Positions 8,588 through 14,470 of a stretch of DNA of 15,742 bases are shown here, in pieces. The notes beneath the pieces are model-generated. The model was not told the DNA's origin and searched no databases. It worked only from the letters and a program-made list of their open reading frames with translations. Made by a program: the position numbers and the translations under genes. Numbering within the stretch: position 1 is the stretch's first letter; the number at the start of each line of letters is the position of its first letter. Source of the DNA: Dehalococcoidia bacterium (GTDB lineage Bacteria; Chloroflexota; Dehalococcoidia; GIF9; AB-539-J10); assembly GCA_030602865.1 (NCBI GenBank), contig JAUVYX010000003.1:1-15742 (forward strand). The letters are read 5' to 3'.

Positions 8588-8828
8588 AGCATCCCTTTGT
8601 CATTCTGAGCGAAGAGAAGAATCTCAGTGGAATTAAATAAAGCTCTCCCCTTGTCATTGCGAGGAGCGGTAGCGAGGAATATGGTGAGTAATCATCCTCA
8701 CTTTCGTCATTGCGAGGAGCGGTAGCGACGTGGCAATCTGGGTGGGGAAGAGGCAAGGAGGCAATCCCTCTCTTGTCATTCCTGCGAAAGCAGGAATCTA
8801 CCCGGGGAACTGGGGTGGAGGTGAAAGG
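8588..8828 (+). repeat. Stacked repeats of three families after the capsid gene
   Basis: No gene is present. 8599-8627 is a GTCATTCTGAGCGAAG... repeat. 8653-8677 is a truncated and 8706-8742 a fuller copy of the GTCATTGCGAGGAGCGG...GTGGCAATCTGGG family. A GGCAAGGAGGCAATCCC linker follows. 8774-8806 is the main hairpin repeat (ATTCCTGC-GAAA-GCAGGAAT, then CTACCCGGG). All face the direction of transcription. Confidence 0.8.
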
Positions 8829-8885
8829 TTTTGAAATTAGTGTTTTGAAATTGTTTAGAGGTTAGAACTTAGGATTTAGAATTTA
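8829..8885 (+). repeat. AT-rich heptamer array, copy 2
   Basis: It begins TTTTGAAATTAGTGTTTTG and passes into 7-base units GTTTAGA, GGTTAGA, ACTTAGG, ATTTAGA, ATTTA. It lies directly upstream of the AGGAGG of the decoration-like gene. Confidence 0.85.
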
Positions 8886-8905
8886 TTTTGCAAGGAGGAG
8901 ACAAT

Positions 8906-9313
8906 ATGGCTTTTGTAGATAAAGGAACAAGCCGGAAGGTACTCGAAGGTATGCTTCCCATCAAAATCACCCTGGCAGGCGCTGTAGTGGCCGGTGACCC
9001 ACTCATGTAGAGCACTGGCTGGAAGAAGGCTCTTAACACTTCAGGCAAGCCCGCCGTGCTTATTGCCGGAGAGGACGGAGCCTCTGGCGATGTAATCACC
9101 GCCTACGGCATGGCAATAGTTCAGTGCGCTCATACCGCAGCCAATAAGCCTGTTATGGGAGAGCAGATCGCTGTCGGCGATACCGGCCTTTATGCCCCGG
9201 ATGGTACTGGACTCCAGGACATCGGTTACATAGTCGGCATCGATAGCGATGAGCTGCACAGCCAGGTTCTGGCCTGCGGCATGATTGTCGAGATTGATTT
9301 GGCCGGAACTTAA
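8906..9313 (+). pseudogene. Capsid decoration-like protein with in-frame amber codon
   Basis: A 135-codon frame from the ATG at 8906 (AGGAGG just upstream) to a TAA at 9311-9313, broken only by a TAG at codon 35 (9008-9010). The translation MAFVDKGTSRKVLEGMLPIK...AGDPLM, stop, STGWKKAL...GEDGASGDVITAYGMA resembles small phage head decoration or DUF2190-like proteins, where a GD-(few residues)-GW segment is common. The amber probably replaces an aromatic residue such as tyrosine. Reading after the stop stays in phase and has coding character over 100 codons, so the lesion looks recent, or the codon is read through. TAG ends several intact genes here (pilB, prepilin, connector), which argues against general reassignment. 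A terminator follows. Confidence 0.7.
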
Positions 9314-9316
9314 TAG

Positions 9317-9350
9317 CCTGTCAGGACTTGCCCCCTGGCAGGTCATTTTT
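9317..9350 (+). terminator. Rho-independent terminator after the decoration gene
   Basis: CCTGTCAGG (9317-9325), an eight-base loop, CCTGGCAGG (9334-9342), then TCATTTTT. The stem is nine pairs with one G-U. It begins four bases after the TAA. It should separate the capsid genes from the tail genes, unless antiterminated. Confidence 0.75.
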
Positions 9351-9365
9351 CACCTCCTTTTAGAT

Positions 9366-9410
9366 GGGGAGAGGGAGTGAAGAGGGCAAAACCGCCCCTT
9401 CCCTCTCCCC
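9366..9410. repeat. Imperfect inverted repeat between decoration and zinc-ribbon genes
   Basis: GGGGAGAGGGA (9366-9376) pairs perfectly with TCCCTCTCCCC (9400-9410); GGG and CCC inside the loop may extend it. No T tract follows. CTCTCCCC is also part of linker sequence in other repeat blocks of the window. Confidence 0.55.
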
Positions 9411-9470
9411 CGGGAAACCACCAGGGGAAGAGGCAGCAAATGGCAGTTCAAGTAGAGAGGGAGAAGTCTA

Positions 9471-9608
9471 ATGAAGATTGTATGTGCATGGTGTAACAAA
9501 GACATGGGAGAGAAGGATGGCAAAGGAATCGAGGGAACTTCCCACAGCATTTGCCAGGATTGCTTGGACACCATTCTATCGCAGGAGGAGCAGAGGCAGC
9601 AGGTTTAG
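9471..9608 (+). CDS. 45-aa zinc-ribbon protein
   Basis: A small frame beginning MKIVCAWCNKDMGEKDGKG and containing SHSICQDC. The two CxxC pairs (C5/C8 and C28/C31) make a treble-clef or zinc-ribbon knuckle of about 25 residues, and SHS-IC is typical of such small phage and bacterial zinc proteins. A weak ribosome binding site (GAGAGGGAGAAG) precedes the ATG. The TAG stop at 9606 lies inside the first unit of the following AT-rich array, so the repeat appears to set the C-terminus (EEQRQQV). It sits between decoration and connector genes. Function is unknown; nucleic-acid or protein binding is the usual guess. Confidence 0.7.
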   Translation: MKIVCAWCNKDMGEKDGKGIEGTSHSICQDCLDTILSQEEQRQQV

Positions 9609-9661
9609 AACATTAGTATTTTGAATTTGTTTAGGATTTAGAACTTAGAATTTAGAGTTTA
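9603..9661 (+). repeat. AT-rich heptamer array, copy 3
   Basis: It begins GTTTAGAACATTAGTATTTTG and continues with GTTTAGG, ATTTAGA, ACTTAGA, ATTTAGA, GTTTA. It lies just before the GAGGAGG of the connector gene. Unlike most copies, no hairpin repeat lies directly before it; the zinc-ribbon gene does. Confidence 0.85.
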
Positions 9662-9678
9662 TTCTGTGAGGAGGAACC

Positions 9679-10284
9679 ATGGCAACAACAATAGCAACTA
9701 TCAGGACCAGGATAAGGAAGGATCTCAAGGATACTGATTCGGTCCGCTGGTCGGATGACGAGCTGGACAGGCACATCGAGCATACCGTCCTGGATATCTC
9801 CCAGGCAGTCCCCCTGCAGGCGAAGGATACCAGCCTTACTATTCCTGATCCCACATCACGTGAGATAGATATCTCCGGAGTAACCGGACTGATTTTCGTA
9901 GAAACTGTGGAGTATCCCACCGGGGAATATCCCAAGCGCTACCGAAACTTTAGGGTCTGGGGGGATACCCTGGAGCTGCTGATTGATGAAGCACCAACGG
10001 CGGCAGCCAGCCTTTATCTCTATTACGGCAAGGTGCACACTGTGGACGCTGCAGCTTCTTCCCTGCCTGGCCACCTGGAGGATCTTTGCGCTGTCGGTGC
10101 CGGCGCCTACGCCGCCCTGGAATGGGCGTCCTATACCATCAACCTGGTGAATGTCGGCGGAGACCAGACGGCCAAAGAGTACCTGGACTGGGCGCAGACA
10201 AGACTCGACTTCTACCATAAGGAGCTGAAGCGTTACGGCCGGCAGTCCAGGCTCAAGGTAAGGCAGCTCTACTCCATGAACTAG
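9679..10284 (+). CDS. Head-tail connector/adaptor-like protein
   Basis: A 201-residue protein whose N-terminus (TIRTRIRKDLKDTDSVRWSDDELDRHIEHTVLDISQAV) and C-terminal helices (HLEDLCAVGAGAYAALEWASYTINLVNVGG...KEYLDWAQTRLDFYHKELKRYGRQSR) resemble the helical head-completion or connector proteins found after capsid genes in tailed phages. Such proteins dock under the portal and begin the neck. The middle (about 75-125) is beta-rich with VEYPTGEYPKRYRNF. AGGAGG at 9669-9674 is four bases before the ATG. It is intact. The next start lies only ten bases after its stop, but that reading frame is broken. The connector role is inferred from synteny and helix pattern; no specific family was confirmed. 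Confidence 0.7.
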   Translation: MATTIATIRTRIRKDLKDTDSVRWSDDELDRHIEHTVLDISQAVPLQAKDTSLTIPDPTSREIDISGVTGLIFVETVEYPTGEYPKRYRNFRVWGDTLELLIDEAPTAAASLYLYYGKVHTVDAAASSLPGHLEDLCAVGAGAYAALEWASYTINLVNVGGDQTAKEYLDWAQTRLDFYHKELKRYGRQSRLKVRQLYSMN

Positions 10285-10294
10285 AGGGAGAATC

Positions 10295-10378
10295 ATGAGT
10301 TATAAACTACCGGTAATTCGAAACTGCCAGGCAGTCTCTCCGCTGCGGAAGAACACCAGGCCGCAGCGCAGCCGCCTG
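10295..10378 (+). pseudogene. 5' remnant of a small gene cut by repeats
   Basis: A well-placed start (GAGGGAGAATC then ATG) ten bases after the connector stop opens MSYKLPVIRNCQAVSPLRKNT..., but after about 28 codons the frame enters repeat sequence. It continues to 10714 only as translated palindromes (CHSCESRKLPG, SFLRKQEST). The remnant is too short to recognise. A gene lost by repeat insertion is the simplest reading; a repeat-encoded 139-aa protein is less likely. Confidence 0.5.
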
Positions 10379-10677
10379 TCATTCTGTCAATATGTCTATA
10401 TGTCTATATGTCATTCCTGCGAAAGCAGGAAACTACCAGGGTATTCGCCACTATTGTCATCCTCGAGCATAGCGAAGGGGCAGCGACCGAAGGATCTATC
10501 CAGGGCGCAGCGGAGTCAGCGGTCCACCTCTATGTCATTCCTGCGAAAGCAGGAATCTACCCGGGTATTCGCCACAGGCGAATGCAGGGACACAGAAGGG
10601 GAAGAGGCAAGGAGGCAAGCCCCCCTATTACCATTCCGACGAAAGTCGGAATCCAGAAGTGGAAGGGAGGCAGCATG
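10379..10677 (+). repeat. Repeat cluster between connector and stalk-like genes
   Basis: No intact gene is present. 10388-10410 is a short tandem of TATATGTC-type units. 10409-10440 and 10533-10565 are hairpin repeats with stem CCTGC/GCAGG and loop GAAA. 10455-10501 is a GTCATCCTCGAGC...GAAGGATCT repeat. 10566-10585 holds a second hairpin, ATTCGCC-ACA-GGCGAAT. 10630-10655 is a stem variant, ATTCCGAC-GAAA-GTCGGAAT. A purine-rich linker follows. The hairpin units are all in the same orientation. Confidence 0.8.
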
Positions 10678-10734
10678 TTTTGAAATTAGTACTTTGAATT
10701 TGTTTAGGGTTTAGAACTTAGGATTTAGAATTTA
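10678..10734 (+). repeat. AT-rich heptamer array, copy 4
   Basis: TTTTGAAATTAGTACTTTG followed by GTTTAGG, GTTTAGA, ACTTAGG, ATTTAGA, ATTTAGG. AAGGAGG of the next gene lies at 10742-10748. Confidence 0.85.
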
Positions 10735-10758
10735 GGTAAGTAAGGAGGAACATTAACA

Positions 10759-11085
10759 ATGTCATTAAAAATATACGATACAAACGGAGTACTGCAGGAG
10801 TTCGACCCGGTCGATGAGGCTGTGGTTACTGCTCTTAATGCCGCCGTAATCAAGAAGGACGGTTCAGTTGCCTTTACAGGCGACCAGGCGATGGGCACTA
10901 ATAAAATCACTGGGTTGAAAGACCCCGCAGCCGCAGGCGACGCTCTTCGAGCACCAGCCAGCGTAGCTGCAGGCGATATCTTCTACTGGAACGGCACAAC
11001 TCTGGTGCGCCTGGCTAAAGGCACAGCAAACCAGACGTTGAAGATGAATGCCGGCGCTACCGCTCCGGAGTGGGTAACCGTATAA
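10759..11085 (+). CDS. Short phage tail stalk/fibre-like protein
   Basis: A 108-residue protein: MSLKIYDTNGVLQEFDPVDEAV..., then DGSVAFTGDQAMGTNKITGLKDPAAAGDALR, then YWNGTTLVRLAKGTANQTLKMNAGATAPEWVTV. The segment from DGSVAFTGDQ to GDALR is a recurrent repeat of phage tail-fibre shafts, and the ending (LKMNAGATAPEW) is common in bacteriophage structural proteins and fibre tips. Its first residues, KIYDTNGVLQ, echo KVYDTDGKLQ at the start of the fibre gene at 11978, so the two may share an attachment module. AAGGAGG is ten bases from the ATG. A virion tail role is likely; the exact position is unknown. Confidence 0.65.
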   Translation: MSLKIYDTNGVLQEFDPVDEAVVTALNAAVIKKDGSVAFTGDQAMGTNKITGLKDPAAAGDALRAPASVAAGDIFYWNGTTLVRLAKGTANQTLKMNAGATAPEWVTV

Positions 11086-11304
11086 AGTAAGCCATGATAA
11101 ATCTTGGAACCATCTATGTCATTCCTGCCTCTCCCCTTGTCATTCCTGCGAAAGCAGGAAACTACCAGGGTATTCGCCACAGGCGAATGCAGGAATCCAG
11201 CCGGGGCAAGGGAAGGGAGCAATAACTTGTTAATTCTTGGAACCATCTATGTCATTCCTGCGAAAGCAGGAATCTACCCGGGGAAGTGGCAGGGAGGCAG
11301 CAGG
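11086..11304 (+). repeat. Repeat cluster upstream of the baseplate-like gene
   Basis: A truncated start of a hairpin repeat lies at about 11118-11128. 11138-11170 and 11250-11282 are full hairpin copies with loop GAAA. 11171-11206 carries the second hairpin ATTCGCC-ACA-GGCGAAT and a GGAATCCAGCCGGGG end. The phrase CTTGGAACCATCTATGTCAT occurs twice (from about 11103 and 11237), so the block contains a local duplication. A purine-rich linker follows. Confidence 0.8.
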
Positions 11305-11353
11305 TTTTGAGTTTTGAATTTAGTATTTTGACCTTTTTTAGGATTTAGAGTTT
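11305..11353 (+). repeat. AT-rich heptamer array, copy 5 (shortened)
   Basis: TTTTGAGTTTTGAATTTAG, then a T-rich part and ATTTAGA, GTTTG. It is more diverged than the others, and the following gene at 11366 has no clear AGGAGG. Confidence 0.7.
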
Positions 11354-11365
11354 GGTGTAATAACT

Positions 11366-11653
11366 ATGCTTAGTACAGGAAAATTAAAGAGCTTTAATTC
11401 AACAGACTACCTGGCAGAGGTGCAGCTCTCAGGATCGCAGGCCGCTTACCTGGATAATATCTCTGTGGCCAGGAACATCAGCTCAGACCAGATGACTGTC
11501 GGCCGTCATGTAATTCTGTCCATCCCTGAAGACAATCCCCGGGATGCCTGCATCATCGCCGTCTGGGATGGAGCAGCAGGTGGCGGTGGCGCAGGCGGCG
11601 GTGGCGCTGGAGAAGACGGCCACGCCAGGGTATTAGCCTGGTTAGGAGTATGA
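11366..11653 (+). CDS. Small baseplate/spike-like protein with glycine-rich tail
   Basis: A 95-residue protein. Residues 1-68 (LSTGKLKSFNSTDYLAEVQLSGS...ISVARNISSDQMTVGRHVILSI...DACIIAVW) have the strand pattern of a small beta barrel like the OB-type N-terminal domain of phage baseplate and spike proteins. Residues about 71-82 are a glycine/alanine run, and a short end EDGHARVLAWLGV follows. No strong Shine-Dalgarno sequence precedes the ATG, unlike its neighbours. One base separates its stop from the next start, which suggests coupled expression. The baseplate assignment is tentative. Confidence 0.6.
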   Translation: MLSTGKLKSFNSTDYLAEVQLSGSQAAYLDNISVARNISSDQMTVGRHVILSIPEDNPRDACIIAVWDGAAGGGGAGGGGAGEDGHARVLAWLGV

Positions 11654-11654
11654 A

Positions 11655-11978
11655 ATGACATTATCTATAAAACAGTTAGCCGATGGACAGTTGCCGGCAG
11701 CCACAGGAGACCTTTACACCGTGCCCGCCAGCACTCAGGCCCTTATCAAGACTATCAAGGCGGTCAATACCAACACCACCGCTGAATCGGTCAACCTTTA
11801 CCTCACGCCCTCGGGTGGCACGGCCAGGAGGATCATCCCTAAGGCCTTATCCCTGGGAGCAGGCTATCTGCTGGTTATTGACGATGAGCTTACCCTGGAA
11901 GCAGGGGATAAGCTTCAGGGCGACACTACAACCGCTGCCAAGGTCGATTACACCATATCAGGAGTAGAGGAGTCATAA
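11655..11978 (+). CDS. Small beta-rich phage structural protein
   Basis: A 107-residue protein starting MTLSIKQLADGQLPAATGDLYTVPASTQALIKTIK and ending TTAAKVDYTISGVEES. Alternating strands (VNLYLTPSGGTARRIIP, GYLLVIDDELTLEAGDKLQG) suggest a single beta sandwich like small tail or capsid accessory proteins that are often annotated only as phage structural proteins. AGGAG at 11644-11648 inside the previous gene is six bases before the ATG. Its stop overlaps the next start by one base (TAATG), so it is coupled to the fibre gene. Function beyond a virion role is not known. Confidence 0.65.
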   Translation: MTLSIKQLADGQLPAATGDLYTVPASTQALIKTIKAVNTNTTAESVNLYLTPSGGTARRIIPKALSLGAGYLLVIDDELTLEAGDKLQGDTTTAAKVDYTISGVEES

Positions 11979-12976
11979 TGAAAGTATATGATACCGATGG
12001 AAAGCTGCAGGTCAGTGGCGGCGGAAGCGTAGACAAGCTCGACGACGTCGGCGATGTCAATGCGCCAGCACCCTCAGATGGCTATTTCGTATATTGGGAC
12101 AATACAGCTGGCAAGTGGCAGTCTAAGGCCCTGGCCGAAGGCGATATTCCCGCTGCCATTGCCAGGGATGCCGAGGTTGCTGGCGGTATAGCCACCCATG
12201 CTGCCCTTGAAAGCGCCCATCACGCCAAAGACCATGCTTCCCGGCATCAGAGCGGTGGAGCCGACAATATAAAGTTGGATGACCTGGCCGCTCCCGATGA
12301 TAATACTGACCTCAATGCCAGCATAACCAAACACGGCCTGTTAAAAAAGCTGGATAACGTTGCTACCAATTACCTTAACGGTCAAGGCGCCTGGACTGCT
12401 CCCTCTGGTGGCGGCGGCGGCGGAACTACAATACAGGATGCTGATGGCGATACTAAAATTCAGGTTGAAGAGTCGGCTGATGAGGATAAAATCCGCATGG
12501 ATGTCCATGGCGTCGAGGCCTTCCTTATGCACGATGATGGCATACTTACCCTGGCCAAGCAGTCAGCTGCTCTTGGTTACAGAGCTACCTCTGACCAAAC
12601 CATTACTAAAAATACCTGGACTAAGGTACAGCTTAACGCTGAGAGCTATGATATTCAAGGTGAGTTTGACCCCACTACAAACTACCGGTTCACTGCTAAG
12701 AAAGCTGGCCTCTATTTAGTAATTGGCAAAATATATTATGGGAGCTTTGAGGGTGGTAAAACTGCTTATATCAAGGTTAAGAAAAGTGGTGCTGACCTTC
12801 TCATGAATATCTTACAAGCCTATATTGGTAGTTATGTCCACTGGCAAGTTTCAGGTGTTGCTAGCCTGGCGGCGAACGATTACCTGGAGTTATTTACCTA
12901 CCACAACTGCACAGTAAATAAGGATTTGTGTATTGGGGAGGCTAGCACATTCTTGTCAGTTTGTAAGTTAGCATGA
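11978..12976 (+). CDS. Tail fibre with C1q-like receptor-binding domain
   Basis: A 332-residue protein. Residues 1-60 form an attachment part (KVYDTDGKLQ..., VYWDNTAGKWQSKAL). Residues 80-145 are a shaft with the phage motif HASRHQSGGADNIKLDDLAAPDDNTDLNASITKHGLLKKL and a glycine hinge at 144-149. Residues 150-190 are a short trimeric-looking linker. Residues 200-332 (YRATSDQTITKNTWTKVQLN ... YRFTAKKAGLYLVIGKIYY ... FLSVCKLA) have the jelly-roll pattern of C1q/TNF-like domains, which bind receptors as trimers. It overlaps the preceding gene by one base. Codons of the C-terminal domain are visibly more AT-rich than those of the shaft, consistent with domain exchange. It probably determines host binding if the particle is made. 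Confidence 0.82.
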   Translation: MKVYDTDGKLQVSGGGSVDKLDDVGDVNAPAPSDGYFVYWDNTAGKWQSKALAEGDIPAAIARDAEVAGGIATHAALESAHHAKDHASRHQSGGADNIKLDDLAAPDDNTDLNASITKHGLLKKLDNVATNYLNGQGAWTAPSGGGGGGTTIQDADGDTKIQVEESADEDKIRMDVHGVEAFLMHDDGILTLAKQSAALGYRATSDQTITKNTWTKVQLNAESYDIQGEFDPTTNYRFTAKKAGLYLVIGKIYYGSFEGGKTAYIKVKKSGADLLMNILQAYIGSYVHWQVSGVASLAANDYLELFTYHNCTVNKDLCIGEASTFLSVCKLA

Positions 12977-13128
12977 TTAATTCAGAGCGAGGAGCGAAGC
13001 GACGTGGCAATCTGGGCAGGGTGGCGGCAAGGAGGCAATCCCCCCTCTTTACCATTCCTGCCTCTCCCCTTGTCATTCCTGCGAAAGCAGGAATCTACCC
13101 GGGGAAAAGGAGGAGTGGAGGTATCAGG
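12977..13128 (+). repeat. Repeat cluster after the tail fibre
   Basis: 12985-13017 is a 5'-truncated copy of the GAGGAGCGAAGCGACGTGGC family. A GGCAAGGAGGCAATCCC linker and a truncated CATTCCTGCCTCTCCCC piece follow. 13071-13103 is a complete hairpin repeat with loop GAAA. Confidence 0.8.
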
Positions 13129-13184
13129 TTTTGAAATTAGTATTTGACTTTGTTTAGAGTTTAGAGCTTAGGATTTAGAATTTA
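13129..13184 (+). repeat. AT-rich heptamer array, copy 6
   Basis: TTTTGAAATTAGTATTTGA, then GTTTAGA, GTTTAGA, GCTTAGG, ATTTAGA, ATTTA. AGGAGG at 13193-13198 follows. Confidence 0.85.
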
Positions 13185-13203
13185 CAGTGTAAAGGAGGAT
13201 TTT

Positions 13204-13677
13204 ATGTCTGAAAGTAAACCAACAATACATAAACCGAGAGTTTCCCCTGTCATTCCTGCCACTCCCTTTGTCATTCCTGCGAAAGCAGGAATCTACCCGG
13301 GTATTCGCAAAAGCGAATGCAAGACTCCCACCAGGGATGGCTTACCAAATAAGGTCAGGCTTATCGATATCAAAGAGGCCTTTGCCATCGTCGGCGACCC
13401 GAAGGACCCTGAGACCTGGCAGCTTCCCCATCATACCAGGGCCATCTTTCGGTCGACCCATGGTCAGGTCGATAAAGAGAAGCTTGCCTTGCATGTTGAG
13501 AGAACGGTGGACTGGAAACGAATGCCCGCTGCCGTGGCTGCCCTGAGCCGTTACGGCTATCAGGGAGTGAGGGTGAAGGCTTCTCCGGAGGAAATCATCC
13601 ATGCCGCCAGGCACCTGGCAGAACATTATCGAAAAGCGGGATTATCAGTGCCCGATACCCTGGGAGCTCTAATATAG
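13204..13677 (+). CDS. Phage-type accessory protein with in-frame repeat insertion
   Basis: A 157-residue frame with AGGAGG five bases before the ATG. Residues 1-14 and 47-157 look like normal protein. The core KVRLIDIKEAFAIVGDPKDPETWQLPHHTRAIF... and the end SPEEIIHAARHLAEHYRKAGLSVPDTLGALI recall small phage proteins with a DP.DP.TW.LPHH motif, whose function I do not know. Residues about 15-46 (VIPATPFVIPAKAGIYPGIRKSECK...) are a direct translation of the palindromic repeats seen between the genes, kept in phase without a stop. The insert should form an N-terminal extension or loop. The host protein without it would be about 125 residues. Confidence 0.75.
   Translation: MSESKPTIHKPRVSPVIPATPFVIPAKAGIYPGIRKSECKTPTRDGLPNKVRLIDIKEAFAIVGDPKDPETWQLPHHTRAIFRSTHGQVDKEKLALHVERTVDWKRMPAAVAALSRYGYQGVRVKASPEEIIHAARHLAEHYRKAGLSVPDTLGALI
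13246..13341 (+). repeat. Hairpin repeat inserted inside a coding sequence
   Basis: A truncated GTCATTCCTGCC piece is followed by the full hairpin (13269-13300, loop GAAA), then a second hairpin ATTCGC-AAAA-GCGAAT and a CACCAGGGATGG end. The length and phase leave the reading frame of the 157-aa protein open. Confidence 0.85.
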
Positions 13678-13756
13678 ATGAGCAGCAGCCCCACTACTAT
13701 GTCATTCCTGCGGAAGCAGGAATCTACCCGGTGGCAGGGGGCATTGCGGCAGCATG
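13678..13756 (+). repeat. Hairpin repeat upstream of the 78-aa gene
   Basis: 13700-13731 is a hairpin copy with loop GGAA, followed by a short G-rich linker ending GCAGCATG. Confidence 0.8.
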
Positions 13757-13806
13757 TTTTGAATTTAGAATTTAGAATTTGTTTAGAGCTTAGGATTTAG
13801 GATTTA
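13757..13806 (+). repeat. AT-rich heptamer array, copy 7
   Basis: TTTTGAATTTAGAATTTAG, then GTTTAGA, GCTTAGG, ATTTAGG, ATTTA. AAGGAG of the next gene lies at 13813-13818. Confidence 0.85.
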
Positions 13807-13823
13807 ACACTAAAGGAGTTGTT

Positions 13824-14060
13824 ATGAATCAAATAGCAATAAAAGGTCTGGTATCAAATCTTCAAACCTCTGTCAAAAAGGGTGATGATGGTGAACTTGA
13901 AGCTGTTATCAAATTTACTTGTCCGCATATTGCTCCTGTAGACCTTCACCGCCTTTTCCAGGCGCAGCGGGCAGGCGTCCTTGAGTTTTCAATCTCCAGC
14001 CCACAGCTCGAGCTATTTTCCAGTAAGGAGGCATCGGCTGAAGAGCGGCCGCTTAATTAA
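13824..14060 (+). CDS. Small conserved-looking phage protein, function unknown
   Basis: A 78-residue protein, MNQIAIKGLVSNLQTSVKKGDDGELEAVIKFTCPHIAPVDLHRLFQAQRAGVLEFSISSPQLELF, then a polar tail. The ordered, mixed alpha/beta sequence and good ribosome binding site (AAGGAG, five bases before the ATG) support a real gene. The layout suggests a small single-domain protein with two hydrophobic strands around a CPH motif. I do not recognise the family. It stands alone between repeat cassettes, like its neighbours. Confidence 0.65.
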   Translation: MNQIAIKGLVSNLQTSVKKGDDGELEAVIKFTCPHIAPVDLHRLFQAQRAGVLEFSISSPQLELFSSKEASAEERPLN

Positions 14061-14181
14061 AGGGCAATCCCCCCTATGACCATTCCTGCCTCTCCCCTTG
14101 TCATTCCTGCGAAAGCAGGAATCTACCCGGTGGAGGGGCGGAGAGGAACTATGAGCTATGAGCTAACTTGGAGCTAAAAGG
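14061..14181 (+). repeat. Repeat block upstream of the membrane protein gene
   Basis: GGCAATCCCCCC linker and a truncated CATTCCTGCCTCTCCCC piece, the full hairpin at 14099-14131 (loop GAAA), a purine linker, then a short tandem of TATGAGC/GAGCTA-type units (about 14150-14177). Confidence 0.75.
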
Positions 14182-14239
14182 TTTTGAACATTAGAATTTT
14201 GAATTTGTTTAGAGTTTAGAGCTTAGGATTTAGGAGTTA
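14182..14239 (+). repeat. AT-rich heptamer array, copy 8
   Basis: TTTTGAACATTAGAATTTTG, then GTTTAGA, GTTTAGA, GCTTAGG, ATTTAGG, AGTTA. The last full unit (TTTAGGAG) itself contains AGGAG, which is the Shine-Dalgarno of the gene at 14245. Confidence 0.85.
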
Positions 14240-14244
14240 ACGTT

Positions 14245-14469
14245 ATGAATATAGGAGATATGTTCAGAAAAGCCACCAGGCCCATTGTAACCGTGATATT
14301 CGCCGCCACCATTGCCCAGGTCGTCGTTGAAAGGATCGATGCTCCGGAATGGTTTATTGCCCTCTCAGTGACCATCATCGCTTTCTGGTTTGGCGAACGG
14401 ACCATCACCCATATCAATTCATCTCGTCATTCCTGCGAAAGCAGGAAACTACCCGGGGAGGAAAAGTAA
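14245..14469 (+). CDS. Small membrane protein, holin-like; C-terminus encoded by a repeat
   Basis: A 74-residue protein with two hydrophobic segments, about 13-30 (PIVTVIFAATIAQVVVER) and 35-50 (EWFIALSVTIIAFWFG), joined by a short polar turn. Size, two spans and place near the end of a virion block resemble class II holins or phage-encoded membrane proteins, but no lysin is seen nearby. Residues from about 61 to the end (RHSCESRKLPGEEK) translate a hairpin repeat in a different phase from the 157-aa gene, and the stop lies just past the repeat. The original C-terminus was probably different. AGGAG at 14232-14236 is eight bases before the ATG. One base separates its stop from the next start. 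Confidence 0.65.
   Translation: MNIGDMFRKATRPIVTVIFAATIAQVVVERIDAPEWFIALSVTIIAFWFGERTITHINSSRHSCESRKLPGEEK
14426..14459 (+). repeat. Hairpin repeat overlapping a gene end and the next ribosome binding site
   Basis: CGTCATTCCTGC-GAAA-GCAGG followed by AAACTACCCGGGGAGG. The first part is coding for the membrane protein; the GGGGAGG at its 3' end is the only candidate Shine-Dalgarno for the GTG at 14471. Confidence 0.85.
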
Positions 14470-14470
14470 A

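Noticed and set aside
8829..8885. Heptamer arrays as plain sigma70 promoters
   Set aside because: TTGAAA is a fair -35, but TTTAGA matches the -10 consensus at only three of six positions. The idea is left as a hypothesis, not annotated.
9008..9010. Pyrrolysine or general amber recoding
   Set aside because: TAG terminates pilB, the prepilin, the connector and other genes in the window, and no suppressor tRNA is seen.
14045..14060. Adjacent NotI and PacI recognition sequences (GCGGCCGCTTAATTAA), as in a cloning linker
   Set aside because: They form the natural last codons and stop of the 78-aa gene, and the sequence on both sides is continuous with native gene and repeat sequence. Chance is the simpler view, though a library artefact could be excluded by checking raw reads.
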